64,000 nucleotides of DNA from CAWGJF01 sp963822905. GTDB taxonomy: Bacteria > Bacteroidota > Ignavibacteria > Ignavibacteriales > Ignavibacteriaceae. The stretch is from assembly GCA_963822905.1 (NCBI GenBank), contig CAWGJF010000002.1, positions 248,001 through 312,000 of the forward strand. The letters are read 5' to 3'. Shown here piece after piece: positions 44,996 to 54,955 of the stretch (the first letter of the stretch is position 1; every line of letters begins with the position of its first letter). A program made the translations under genes and the position numbers. Below the pieces are notes generated by a model. It was not told where the DNA came from. It searched no databases and saw nothing but the letters and a program-made list of their open reading frames with translations.

Positions 44996-45955
44996 TTACA
45001 GAATAATTTTTAGTGTGTTCCGCATGACAGTTTTTGCATCAAATTTTTCTTTAAAATCAATCAGGTTCAAACTTGGAGTCATTGGATTCTCAGCTTTTGT
45101 ATCTTGCGAAACACCAATGTCAACATATTTATAACCATTCTCCGTTGACCACTTTACTACTTCATACATAACACGATGAATTGGCTTAAACATTTCAAAC
45201 TCATATTTTAACATATTATAAAAGCAAAGTGTCACTGTTTTATTGCAAATGAATAAACATGATCCTGCTATTGGCTCATTTTTATAGTAAACCATAAACA
45301 ATTTGATATCTTCAGGAAATAACTGTTTAAGTTTGATCAGATCATCATAAGAATGGGTTGGTTTAACATTGTGTCTGGCCTTGTTCTCAATTAGTATCGG
45401 GTAAAACTGGTCATACCTCTCGTTTATTTCTACTCTTAAATCCGAATCTTCCAAATATTTCCTGATATTTCGTCTTACCGTAGGTTGAAACCTTGAAATA
45501 ATATCTTCATCAAGGTTAAGCTTTATTGCGCTTGAGATATAATGAAGATCATAACTGAATCCAAGCCACAACATTGCAAAATCAAGATTTTCATTTGGAT
45601 GATGTTCATAAATTCTTGGTGCTGAAGTGAGAATGAATTCCTTTATCCCGTTTTTTCTTCCATACTCTTTTAATGATTCAACAACTTCAAGAGCAAAATT
45701 AAACTTTGCATCATTTGTGATAATCGAACCGTAACTTGCACCAATTGGCGATTCATACAAGCTGCCGATTATTTGTCCCGGAAGCAATGCGACAATATCA
45801 TTTTTTTCAAGAAATATTAAATGATTAAACGTGAATTTGCCGGGCTGGTGGTAATCAAAAAATTTTTGCATATGAAAAATCGTTCCGTTGTTACTTCCCA
45901 GAACGAATTTATCCCATTTTTCCTTCCACTCTGGTGTATATTCTATAATTTTCAT
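44996..45955 (-). CDS. FemAB/GNAT-like acyltransferase
   Basis: A 319-residue soluble protein. The C-terminal GNAT-like half has HSYDDLIKLKQLFPEDIKLF, then IAGSCLFI and KYVDIGVSQD, similar to FemAB-type or BioF2-like acetyltransferases used in envelope or glycan modification. The N-terminal half has the matching fold duplicate (FNHLIFLEKNDIVALLPG). It is followed on the same strand, upstream, by two glycosyltransferases, so an N-acyl or peptidyl modification of a surface glycan is a reasonable guess. Confidence 0.75.
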   Translation of the reverse strand: MKIIEYTPEWKEKWDKFVLGSNNGTIFHMQKFFDYHQPGKFTFNHLIFLEKNDIVALLPGQIIGSLYESPIGASYGSIITNDAKFNFALEVVESLKEYGRKNGIKEFILTSAPRIYEHHPNENLDFAMLWLGFSYDLHYISSAIKLNLDEDIISRFQPTVRRNIRKYLEDSDLRVEINERYDQFYPILIENKARHNVKPTHSYDDLIKLKQLFPEDIKLFMVYYKNEPIAGSCLFICNKTVTLCFYNMLKYEFEMFKPIHRVMYEVVKWSTENGYKYVDIGVSQDTKAENPMTPSLNLIDFKEKFDAKTVMRNTLKIIL

Positions 45956-46008
45956 AGATAAAAATTTATAAAGATTGAAGCGTAAAATTACAAAATAATC
46001 CGGAAGAA

Positions 46009-47466
46009 TTACCGGATTGAATTATCAGTAATTTCATATATGTAAAAATCTCCAGCTGATTTTATCAGTTTATATTTTTCACTTTTAAAATTGAATTTTC
46101 GAAACGAATATCCTTGCAATTCCAATTCGTCAATATGTTTTTGATTGTAAAGTATCAAGCTTCCTGTGGGAAAATTATTAGTGTCTCTAAATCTAATTGA
46201 TTTAGATTCATTTGAGTAACCACGAATTAAATCCACACTGTATTTTGTGAAATGATCTGTGAAAATTAATTTTTCCTGATTCGCACGAAGAAAATGATTC
46301 AGTTCCCGCAGATTTGATTTTTGAAAATAACTATCATAAGCATTGCTCATTAAAATTGAAGCGATAAATAAGATAAAAAGAGCAGCGGTTAAATAAGTTC
46401 TTTTAAATCTTGAAAGAAAAATAGATGACAAAATTATCGATGGCAAAATTAATGGATAAATATACCAGCTTCGCTGCAAGTCAAGTGGTTTATATTCAGA
46501 AAGAGAAGTTGTAAAAGCAATTAAAAGAGTTGCAGTACCAATAAACCAGAAAGTCAAAAGTCCATATTCTTTTTTCTTAAAATTCACCAGGCTTTGAATA
46601 AATCCAGTTATTGGAATGAATAGATAAAATCGTCGCGGAAAAACTGATCGGATATTAATAAAGAAAATTTGATCAATCAAGTTCTTTAAGTAATTCTTAC
46701 TACCGCTAAATTGTTGAGCAGTGTATGGGAAAAAATCATAATAACTGTATTTATAATTTGCAGTTGTGATTGTAATCCGGTATAGAAAATCCTGGTGCAC
46801 AAGAAGATAAACAAATCCTTCAATAAATAAATTCAAGCAGATAAATGCCATTGCAATTAATAATTGAGAGTTAGTCTTCTTTTCTTTGATAAGGTAATAA
46901 ATGAAAAATATCATGAATAAAATGGCGAAGTAATAGGCATTCTCTTTGAATTGCATTGAAAGGAAAATTGAAATTCCACCTATAATACTTAGTGAAATGC
47001 GTTTTTCTTTGTAAGATTTAAATAGAAAGTAAATACCAAGATTAATAAAAAAAACATTTATTAAATCAGGAAAATCCAAAGTGGCAAATACAACATCCGT
47101 CGGAAAAATGCACATCAGGAAAGTTGCCATTAAAGATATGTTTTTATCTTCAGAAATTAACATTGCTAGTTTATAAGTTAGTAATAGATTAACTATGGAA
47201 AAGAGAAAAGGAAAAACAACTGTGGCAGTTTCGTTTGTTCCAAATAGCAAAAATGCAATTGCCGTCAATCCAGTTTGACCAAGGCGCAAGAGGAAAACAG
47301 GGTAACCCAGGTAGTTATTTGCGAAATCGCCTGTATTGATTGTGTAACTTAAATAGCTGTAGTAAGCATCATCAGAATAAATGTGACCAATGTTAAAATA
47401 TAGCCTGAGCGATATTCCCAAAAAAATAATGGTAATAAGAAAAAGGAAATGTTTATTATTTGTCAA
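46009..47466 (-). CDS. Multi-pass membrane glycosyltransferase (GT39/ArnT-like)
   Basis: A 485-residue protein with about 12 membrane helices. The first periplasmic loop carries the acidic motif IYSDDAYYSY, as in GT-C enzymes that use polyprenyl-phosphate sugars (PMT/ArnT-like). It shares 11 bases with the upstream paralogue. Donor and acceptor are unknown. Confidence 0.82.
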   Translation of the reverse strand: MTNNKHFLFLITIIFLGISLRLYFNIGHIYSDDAYYSYLSYTINTGDFANNYLGYPVFLLRLGQTGLTAIAFLLFGTNETATVVFPFLFSIVNLLLTYKLAMLISEDKNISLMATFLMCIFPTDVVFATLDFPDLINVFFINLGIYFLFKSYKEKRISLSIIGGISIFLSMQFKENAYYFAILFMIFFIYYLIKEKKTNSQLLIAMAFICLNLFIEGFVYLLVHQDFLYRITITTANYKYSYYDFFPYTAQQFSGSKNYLKNLIDQIFFINIRSVFPRRFYLFIPITGFIQSLVNFKKKEYGLLTFWFIGTATLLIAFTTSLSEYKPLDLQRSWYIYPLILPSIILSSIFLSRFKRTYLTAALFILFIASILMSNAYDSYFQKSNLRELNHFLRANQEKLIFTDHFTKYSVDLIRGYSNESKSIRFRDTNNFPTGSLILYNQKHIDELELQGYSFRKFNFKSEKYKLIKSAGDFYIYEITDNSIR

Positions 47467-48790
47467 TACTAATTCTATTTAGATATTTTGTTTGAATGTA
47501 TGAAGCAATAAATGGAATCATAACAATAACGAAAGGATACTTGTATCTGGGGGTACCAACAGTAATTAAGATCATTAAGATTCCTAAAAGAACGAAAAGT
47601 GAATGTAAAATTGAATATTCTGAAAAACTTCTATCCTTTATATTTTTAATAACCCACATGATCAGAACGAAAACCAGGAAATAATAATAAATGTGTTGCG
47701 TTAACTCAATAAGAAAGTATATTACTTTTAAGTAAAATGGTTCTGAAAGTAGAATATTATTAAAACTTTTTCCCGATGCTAAATGCTTAAATATCGTGTA
47801 AAAATTCCAATCCCCCAATCCAACTATTGCAGCTAAGGAAATATCATCATAACTGAAAGTATGGATTAATTTAAATGGTGCCAGCAACAACCATCTTCCC
47901 GGGTTTTCTTTGATCCAGTTGGTTGCTTGTTTAAAGTAGAAATCGCCCTTTTGAATGTAAGTCATTGTATCTGGATGAGCAAGATAGCCGATGTTTCCTT
48001 TCTCATACACTTTTGCGTTAAATCCACCGGTTGCCGTATCATTTGCTCCGAGGAGTAAATTTACAGGTCCTGTCGAGGAAGTAAATATGAACCTGCCAAA
48101 ATGTGCATAATTAAAACTACCAAACAGGATAATAAATAGGAGAGTTCCTGAAATCACTTTTAAAAAGTCGAAGTTGATTTTTTTTTCTTTAAAATATGCA
48201 GCAATTGCAAGCAAGAGTAGACAAAGGATTAAGTTCCATCCAACTGGTCTTACTGCTATTGATGCACCAAGCAATATGCCGGATGATAAATAAGAAGTGG
48301 TTGTTTTTTTAAGATAGTAAAAAATACTTGCCAGAATAAAAAATGTGAACAATAACTCGGTGTAATTTAGTAAGACGAGTCCACAAGTATTTAAATAAAA
48401 AATATAAATAAGAACCGAGAGTTTTGCAGTTTTATTGTTCGAATAAAACAGTGTAATTTTATAAATTAATAATAATTGAAGTAAATTAATTATTATGTTA
48501 AATATTCCGATTGTCAAATGCGAATTATAAACCTTCAATAAGATTACTAGAATATTCACATATAATGGAGCAACTAAATAATCTTCATAGAGATGTTTTT
48601 CAGCAGGATAAAATTGATTTTCATGCACACATTCCTGGGCTAAAGAGTAGTAGTATTGAGCATCATTTCTATATTCCCGTGGGAAAAATAAAATAAATAC
48701 AATTTGTAGAACGATGTATAATCCCAGGATATATTTGTACTTTAGAACCAGAGAGTTTATTAAAGGCATAAAACCAGGATTAGATTTCAT
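47456..48790 (-). CDS. Multi-pass membrane glycosyltransferase (GT-C type)
   Basis: A 444-residue membrane protein with a first-loop motif YRNDAQYYYSLA and a large hydrophobic region of about 11 helices, typical of GT39/GT-C. The C-terminal TVGTPRYKYPFVIVMIPF is the usual ending of PMT-like proteins. It overlaps the next gene by 11 bases. The two probably act in one envelope glycosylation pathway. Confidence 0.82.
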   Translation of the reverse strand: MKSNPGFMPLINSLVLKYKYILGLYIVLQIVFILFFPREYRNDAQYYYSLAQECVHENQFYPAEKHLYEDYLVAPLYVNILVILLKVYNSHLTIGIFNIIINLLQLLLIYKITLFYSNNKTAKLSVLIYIFYLNTCGLVLLNYTELLFTFFILASIFYYLKKTTTSYLSSGILLGASIAVRPVGWNLILCLLLLAIAAYFKEKKINFDFLKVISGTLLFIILFGSFNYAHFGRFIFTSSTGPVNLLLGANDTATGGFNAKVYEKGNIGYLAHPDTMTYIQKGDFYFKQATNWIKENPGRWLLLAPFKLIHTFSYDDISLAAIVGLGDWNFYTIFKHLASGKSFNNILLSEPFYLKVIYFLIELTQHIYYYFLVFVLIMWVIKNIKDRSFSEYSILHSLFVLLGILMILITVGTPRYKYPFVIVMIPFIASYIQTKYLNRISIDK

Positions 48791-48873
48791 TCGTATTCAT
48801 TTTTTTATTAGTAAAGATAACAAATCAATTCAAGATTTTTTTGTACTTCATATTTTAAACTAGGGTATTTGTA

Positions 48874-50001
48874 GTGCATAAAACTATTTTAATTTCGCCG
48901 AATAGTTTTAAAGAAAGCTCTAATTCTGTAAAGATTGCAAATTACTTCAATAAATTTTTACCTGGTTCATTTAATAAAATAATAAAACCAATTTCCGATG
49001 GGGGAGATGGGTTTTTAGATGTTTGCAGATTTTATTATGGAGGAAAATTAATTGAATATGAAATTTCAACTCCATATTCTGAAGAAGGATTTAAATGTGA
49101 AGTTTTATATAATCCAGAAAAGAAAAAGATATTCATTGAATCCGCAAGTGTTTTAGGTCTTAAAATAATTTCTGCTGATAAAAGAGATCCAATGAACCTA
49201 AGTTCAATAGGATTGGGGGAACTTTTGGTGCTTGTTAAAAATGATGTTGAAAGAAAAGAATTAGAAGTATCTGAAATCGTTATTGGGGTTGGAGGAACCA
49301 GTACAATAGATATGGGAATTGGGACGTGCTCCCAATTAGGTCTAAAATTATTCGGTTCTGCAAACAACATTGTAAAACCAATTCCTAAGAATTTTATCAA
49401 AGTTAAATCAATTATTTCTGACGTTCATAACCTACCTTTTTCCATTGATTGTATTGTTGATGTTAATACTCAGTTATTAGGAATGAATGGAGCTATCCAT
49501 ATTTATGGTCCACAAAAGGGAATTAACTTAACAGACATAGAATTAATTAAGAAAGGTTTATATAATTTTGTTAACATATTGAAAAATAATAAGTTATTTA
49601 ATTCATATAAGGTACTAAATGGTGCTGGTGGTGGATTGGCTTGTGGATTAGAAATATTTCTAAAAGCGAAACTAATACAGGCAAAAGATTTTATTACCTG
49701 GAATATTTCAGACACAAATCAAGATGAGATTGATTACATCATTACGGGTGAGGGAGCATTTGATCTGCAATCATTCGAAGGAAAGGGAGCAAGTGTTATA
49801 ATCGATAAATTTAGAAATACGGCAAAGCAAATATTTTTAGTTTGTGGAAAAGTCGATGTTTCAATTATTCCAAGACTTCCTCAAAATTTAAAAGTTATTG
49901 AATTATCAGAGTTTTTTAATTCAAAAGAAGAATCAGTAAAAAATATAAAAGAAGGCATAAAACTAGCCTCTATTGAGATAATTAAACATATTGAAAAATG
50001 A
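48874..50001 (+). CDS. Glycerate kinase (GarK family)
   Basis: The 375-residue protein begins with ILISPNSFKESSNSVKIA (the family's PDSFKGSLSA-like motif) and has PISDGGDGFLD, the EIVIGVGGTSTIDMG glycine-rich loop, and YIITGEGAFDLQS near the end. It phosphorylates glycerate with ATP, linking photorespiratory-type or serine/glycine metabolites to glycolysis. The start is GTG at 48874. No gene for a partner enzyme is adjacent. Confidence 0.9.
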   Translation: MHKTILISPNSFKESSNSVKIANYFNKFLPGSFNKIIKPISDGGDGFLDVCRFYYGGKLIEYEISTPYSEEGFKCEVLYNPEKKKIFIESASVLGLKIISADKRDPMNLSSIGLGELLVLVKNDVERKELEVSEIVIGVGGTSTIDMGIGTCSQLGLKLFGSANNIVKPIPKNFIKVKSIISDVHNLPFSIDCIVDVNTQLLGMNGAIHIYGPQKGINLTDIELIKKGLYNFVNILKNNKLFNSYKVLNGAGGGLACGLEIFLKAKLIQAKDFITWNISDTNQDEIDYIITGEGAFDLQSFEGKGASVIIDKFRNTAKQIFLVCGKVDVSIIPRLPQNLKVIELSEFFNSKEESVKNIKEGIKLASIEIIKHIEK

Positions 50002-50075
50002 TTTTATCACCTCAATAAAAATCTTTAAATTTAGTTTCAAACCAAAAGAAAATTTTAATTCGGAGTTAAAATAAA

Positions 50076-50915
50076 ATGAGAGAATATCTTGATTTGGTGA
50101 AAACTGTAATCGATAACGGTAAGCACAAACCAACAAGGACAGGTGTAGATACTATATCATATTTTGGTGCATTTTATAAAGTTGATTTGAATAAGGGATT
50201 TCCACTCCTGACTACAAAGAAAATGCAGTGGAAATCATTATTGCACGAAGTTTTGTGGTATTTATCAGGGGATAATCATATCAGGAATTTAAGACAACAC
50301 ACAAAAATCTGGGATGCCTGGGCAGATGAAAACGGCAATCTTGAAACAGCTTATGGATATTATTGGAGACATTTTCCGAGTGCACAGAAAAATAAAAATG
50401 GTGAATGGGTTTTCCACGAAGTTGATCAGATCCAATATGTGATTGATGAAATAAAAAGAAATCCTTCCAGCCGAAGGCTTGTTGTTAGTGCATGGGAACC
50501 TGGAAATGCTACGACAAGTAAACTTCCGCCTTGTCATTATACATTTGTATTCAATGTCAATAATGGCAGATTGAATTGCCATTTAACTCAGCGATCCGGC
50601 GATATTGCACTTGGAATTCCATTCAATCTTGCAGCTTATTCAATTTTAACTCAGATTATGGCTCAACAGGTTGGACTTGAACTTGGTGAGTTTGCTCATA
50701 CTATTATCGATGCACATATCTACGTTGGAAATAAACTTAACTCGACGGAAAAATATGATCATCTTGAAGGATTAAAAGAACAACTTAAACGAGAACCTCT
50801 GCCATTGCCTACTTTAAAAATCGCTGATAAAAATATTAACGATTTAAAGTTTGAAGACTTTGAACTAATTGGTTATAAGCACCATGAAAAGATTCCTTTT
50901 GAGGTTGCTGTTTGA
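50076..50915 (+). CDS. thyA: Thymidylate synthase
   Basis: ThyA makes dTMP from dUMP using methylene-THF. Length 279. The key residues are visible: nucleophile Cys153 in KLPPCHYTFVF, the QRSGDIALGIPFN phosphate/folate motif and HIYVGN. There is a small insert near residues 103-120 compared with the 264-residue E. coli enzyme. Its TGA stop overlaps the folA TTG by four bases; the DHFR partner directly follows. Confidence 0.97.
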   Translation: MREYLDLVKTVIDNGKHKPTRTGVDTISYFGAFYKVDLNKGFPLLTTKKMQWKSLLHEVLWYLSGDNHIRNLRQHTKIWDAWADENGNLETAYGYYWRHFPSAQKNKNGEWVFHEVDQIQYVIDEIKRNPSSRRLVVSAWEPGNATTSKLPPCHYTFVFNVNNGRLNCHLTQRSGDIALGIPFNLAAYSILTQIMAQQVGLELGEFAHTIIDAHIYVGNKLNSTEKYDHLEGLKEQLKREPLPLPTLKIADKNINDLKFEDFELIGYKHHEKIPFEVAV

Positions 50916-51391
50916 AAATTATTATTATTGCTGCAATTGCATCAAACAATGTAATTGGTAGATCAAATGGTGAAATGCCCTGGCATGTCCCCGAAGAATT
51001 CAAACATTTTAAACACACTACAATTGGCTCACCGGTTTTAATGGGAAGAAAAACCTTTGAGACTCTTGGAAAGCCCTTGAAAGACAGGGAGAATATTATT
51101 ATTACTCATAATAAAAATCTTCAGGTTCAATTTGATTATGTGGAGATTAAAAGCTCATTAGATGAAGCAGTTGAATATTGTAGAAATAAAAATGAAGAGA
51201 AGATATTCATTATTGGTGGAGGCCAAATTTACGGGCAGGCGATATTAATCGCAGACGAAATGATTCTCTCCTATATGAAATTCGATGCTGAAGGAGATGT
51301 TAGGTTTCCAGAATATAATCAGGGTGATTGGAATATTATTTCAAGAGAAAATAGGAAACAATTTGAAATTATTCATTACAGTAAGAAATGA
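50912..51391 (+). CDS. folA: Dihydrofolate reductase, TTG start
   Basis: DHFR regenerates THF from the dihydrofolate produced by ThyA. The 159-residue protein has IAAIASNNVIGRSNGEMPWHVPE, where the usual NNVIG and L-PWH features are met; VLMGRKTFETLG and IIGGGQIYGQA are also typical. The TTG start is supported by GAGG at 50901-50904 inside thyA, 7 bases upstream. The ATGA overlap with mutL links the three genes. Confidence 0.96.
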   Translation: MKIIIIAAIASNNVIGRSNGEMPWHVPEEFKHFKHTTIGSPVLMGRKTFETLGKPLKDRENIIITHNKNLQVQFDYVEIKSSLDEAVEYCRNKNEEKIFIIGGGQIYGQAILIADEMILSYMKFDAEGDVRFPEYNQGDWNIISRENRKQFEIIHYSKK

Positions 51392-53241
51392 GTCAGAATA
51401 AGATAAAAATATTACCTGAGAATGTTGCAAATAAAATTGCTGCTGGTGAGGTTGTGCAGCGACCTGAATCCGCAGTAAAAGAGTTGCTTGAAAATGCAAT
51501 TGATGCAGAAGCAAAAAATATTGATGTGATTGTTAAAAAAGCTGGAAAAAATTTAATCCAGGTTTGCGATGATGGAACAGGAATGGATGAAGATGATCTT
51601 TTGCTTTCTGTTCAAAAATATGCTACAAGTAAAATTGCCGCAATAGAAGATCTTGATGTAATTAAATCTTATGGATTCAGAGGTGAAGCTTTAAGCTCAA
51701 TTTCAGCAGTAAGTCAAGTTGAAATAAGAACAGAAACAAGAGATGAAGAAATTGGTACATCAATCAGGATTGAAGAAGGTAATGAAATAAAAATTGAGAA
51801 AGGTTCATATCAAAAGGGTACCAGTGTAATTGTAAAAAATCTTTTTTACAATATTCCGGCAAGAAGAAAATTTTTGAAATCGGATAATACCGAATTAAAA
51901 CACATCATCGATACTTTTAACAAAACGACACTTAGCAGACCGGAAATCAGTTTTAAATTTTATAATGATGATTTTTTAATATATGACTATCCAGCCGGGA
52001 AATTTGAGGAAAGGATACAACAGGTTTTTGCTGATAATATGCTGGATGCGTTGGTGCCTGTTGATGAAAAAACAGATTTCATAAATATAAAGGGATATGT
52101 TGGTAAGCCTTCTTTGTTAAAGAAAAGCAAAGGTGAACAATACGTTTATCTTAATTCACGCTACATAATCAGCAAGCAGGTAAATCATGCAGTGTTTACT
52201 GCTTATGAGAATATTCTTGAAAAAGGCGACTACCCGTTTTTTATTCTTTTAATTGAAATTGACCCTGAAAGAATTGATGTAAATATTCATCCTTCAAAAC
52301 TCGAAGCAAAATTCGATGATGAAAAAGATATCTACAATATGATTCTTGCGGTTGTAAAGAAAAGTCTCGCAGCACATGATCTTGTTCCGTCAATGGTTTT
52401 TAGTAGTGAAACAGGTGGTGAAGAAAAAATTTTAGTTGATCACTTTCAGCCCTTTAATAAATTCGATTTTAGTGATCGTCCGGTTTCTTCAAAATCAACA
52501 AATCAGATGAAAAGATTTTCCGACGAAGAAATCGATAACATTTTCAGTAGTATAACTGGCAATGAAATTTCCTCTTCGACTGCGGATACAATCGTTCCGC
52601 CTTTTCTAAATGAAGATGAACCAAAAATGCGTCAGGAAATGATTGCAAAACAAGAATCAGAATCAAAAGAAGAAATTCCATTTATTTTACAACTGCATAA
52701 CAAGTACATTCTTTCACAAATCAAATCCGGGTTAATGATTATTGATCAGCATGTTGCACATGAGAGAGTTTTATATGAAAAAGCTTTGAACAGACTTGAA
52801 ACTGATATACCATTTTCGCAGCAACTGCTTTTCCCAAAAACAATGCAGCTTGATCCGGCGAGGTATTCATTGTTAAAAGAAATATATCCACACCTTTCTC
52901 ATCTTGGTTTTGATATTCGATTTCTTAGTAAAGATAATATAGTAATTGATGGAGTCCCGGATGATATTAAAAAGGGAATGGAAGAAAAAACTTTGGTTGA
53001 AATGGTAGATGAATATTCTTTGAATCAAAGGGAGAAGAAACTGGACGAAAAAGATAACCTTGCTAAATCATATTCTTGTAAAACTGCTATTAAAGCAGGT
53101 GACAAACTAAATGAAAAAGAAATGCGGTTGTTAATTGATCAACTTTTTGCAACTTCAATGCCTTATGTTTGCCCGCACGGAAGACCAATCGTTATTAAAA
53201 TTTCTCTTGACGAATTTGACAGAAGGTTTGGCAGAACGTAA
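51388..53241 (+). CDS. mutL: DNA mismatch repair protein MutL
   Basis: MutL couples mismatch recognition to strand cleavage. The GHKL ATPase part has ELLENAIDAEAKNI, CDDGTGMDEDDL and YGFRGEALSSI. The C-terminal part holds DQHVAHERVLYE (from about residue 453), which fits the endonuclease motif DQHAX2EX4E, and CPHGRPIVI near the end. This suggests a MutL with its own nicking activity, as in bacteria without MutH. It overlaps folA by four bases. Confidence 0.97.
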   Translation: MSQNKIKILPENVANKIAAGEVVQRPESAVKELLENAIDAEAKNIDVIVKKAGKNLIQVCDDGTGMDEDDLLLSVQKYATSKIAAIEDLDVIKSYGFRGEALSSISAVSQVEIRTETRDEEIGTSIRIEEGNEIKIEKGSYQKGTSVIVKNLFYNIPARRKFLKSDNTELKHIIDTFNKTTLSRPEISFKFYNDDFLIYDYPAGKFEERIQQVFADNMLDALVPVDEKTDFINIKGYVGKPSLLKKSKGEQYVYLNSRYIISKQVNHAVFTAYENILEKGDYPFFILLIEIDPERIDVNIHPSKLEAKFDDEKDIYNMILAVVKKSLAAHDLVPSMVFSSETGGEEKILVDHFQPFNKFDFSDRPVSSKSTNQMKRFSDEEIDNIFSSITGNEISSSTADTIVPPFLNEDEPKMRQEMIAKQESESKEEIPFILQLHNKYILSQIKSGLMIIDQHVAHERVLYEKALNRLETDIPFSQQLLFPKTMQLDPARYSLLKEIYPHLSHLGFDIRFLSKDNIVIDGVPDDIKKGMEEKTLVEMVDEYSLNQREKKLDEKDNLAKSYSCKTAIKAGDKLNEKEMRLLIDQLFATSMPYVCPHGRPIVIKISLDEFDRRFGRT

Positions 53242-53299
53242 ATTATACTTCAAAAACAGGGGATAAAGTAAATTACCCTTAAATAAATTCAGGATTTTT

Positions 53300-54955
53300 A
53301 TGATTGATAAATCATATTCGGAAAAAAGAAAAATATTTGACGAAAAACTGAAGCTTGCAAAAGCCACTGGAATGAAATTCACAACTGTGAGCGGGGAAAA
53401 AATTGAACCATTTTATGGTCCTGATGATGTTGAAAATATTAATTACTTAAGTGAAATTGGATTTCCGGGAGATTACCCTTACACACGTGGAGTTCATACA
53501 AATGGTTACAGGGGAAAAATCTGGACTATGAGACAGTTTGCCGGTTTTGGAACTCCGGAAGATACGAATCAAAGATTTCATTATTTGTTAAATCACGGTC
53601 AGACGGGTTTATCTGTTGCTTTTGATTTACCTACTTTAATGGGATGGGATGCTGATGCAGAATTAAGTGAAGGTGAAGTTGGAATATGCGGTGTAGCAAT
53701 ATCTTCACTTAAAGATATGGAAATTCTTTTTAATAAAATTCCATTGGATAAAGTCTCAACTTCTATGACGATTAATTCTCCGGCTGCAATGATTTTCGCT
53801 TACTATCTTGCAGTTGCTGAAAAACAGGGAGTAGCTTTTAAGGATTTACGTGGAACTTTGCAGAATGATATTTTGAAAGAGTACATAGCACAAAAAGAAT
53901 ATATTTATCCGCCCAGGCCATCAATGAGAATTATTACTGATATGATTGAGTATTGCACTAACGAAGTTCCGCAATGGAATCCTGTTTCTGTTAGCGGTTA
54001 TCACATTCGTGAAGCAGGATCAACTGCTGTACAGGAATTAGCATATACCTTAGCTGATGGATTTGCTTATATCGAAGCTTGTATAGAAAGAGGAATGGAT
54101 GTCGACTCATTCGCTCCAAGGATTTCATATTTCTTCAATTCGCATTTAGATTTTTTTGAAGAGATAGCAAAATACCGTGCTGCAAGAAAAATTTTTGCAA
54201 AAAGAATGAAAGAAAAATATGGCGCTAAAAATCCACGTTCCTGGTGGCTGAGATTTCATACACAAACTGCTGGTTGTACTTTAACTGCACAGCAACCTGA
54301 AAATAATATTGTTCGCACAGCATTCCAGGCATTAGCTGGTGTGCTTGGTGGAACACAATCACTTCATACAAATTCGATGGATGAAACGCTCGCTCTTCCA
54401 AGTGAAAAAGCAGTGAAGATTGCTTTGCGTACACAGCAATTAATTGCTTATGAAACTGGTGTAATAAACACAATTGATCCATTAGGTGGAAGCTATTTTG
54501 TTGAAGCATTGACTGACAAAATGGAAAAGGGAGCTAATGAAATTTTCAATCAGATAGATTCACTTGGTGGGGTAATTCCTGCAATAGAAACAGGTTATTT
54601 CCAGAAAGAAATTGCCGATGCAGCTTATCGCTATCAGAGAGAAGTTGAAAAGAAAGAAAAGTTTATTGTTGGAGTAAATGAATTCATTGAAGAAAATGAA
54701 AAAATTGAAATACCAATTTTGACAGTTTCACCTGATGTTGAAATTTCTCAGAAAAAAAGATTAGCTGAAATTAAACAATCCAGGAATAATGAACTGGTTG
54801 AAGAATGCAAATCAGAGATTAAAGACGCCGGGGAAAATGGAAAAAATCTCATGCCGGTCTTGGTAAAAGCTGCAAGAAATTATGTGACACTTGGAGAAAT
54901 GGTAAGTGAATTGAAAGAAGTTTTCGGAACTTATGAAGAAGTTGCTGTATTCTGA
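53300..54955 (+). CDS. Acyl-CoA mutase (methylmalonyl-CoA mutase-like) large subunit, catalytic barrel only
   Basis: A 551-residue TIM-barrel subunit of a B12-dependent mutase: GEKIEPFYGPDDV, FPGDYPYTRGVHTNGYRG, WTMRQFAGFGTPEDTN, and DLPTLMGWDADAEL. Around 200 residues shorter than the MutB type, it lacks the C-terminal B12-binding domain, which must come from a separate small subunit that is not in this window. Substrate could be methylmalonyl-CoA or isobutyryl-CoA. The next gene starts at the base of its stop codon. Confidence 0.92.
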   Translation: MIDKSYSEKRKIFDEKLKLAKATGMKFTTVSGEKIEPFYGPDDVENINYLSEIGFPGDYPYTRGVHTNGYRGKIWTMRQFAGFGTPEDTNQRFHYLLNHGQTGLSVAFDLPTLMGWDADAELSEGEVGICGVAISSLKDMEILFNKIPLDKVSTSMTINSPAAMIFAYYLAVAEKQGVAFKDLRGTLQNDILKEYIAQKEYIYPPRPSMRIITDMIEYCTNEVPQWNPVSVSGYHIREAGSTAVQELAYTLADGFAYIEACIERGMDVDSFAPRISYFFNSHLDFFEEIAKYRAARKIFAKRMKEKYGAKNPRSWWLRFHTQTAGCTLTAQQPENNIVRTAFQALAGVLGGTQSLHTNSMDETLALPSEKAVKIALRTQQLIAYETGVINTIDPLGGSYFVEALTDKMEKGANEIFNQIDSLGGVIPAIETGYFQKEIADAAYRYQREVEKKEKFIVGVNEFIEENEKIEIPILTVSPDVEISQKKRLAEIKQSRNNELVEECKSEIKDAGENGKNLMPVLVKAARNYVTLGEMVSELKEVFGTYEEVAVF

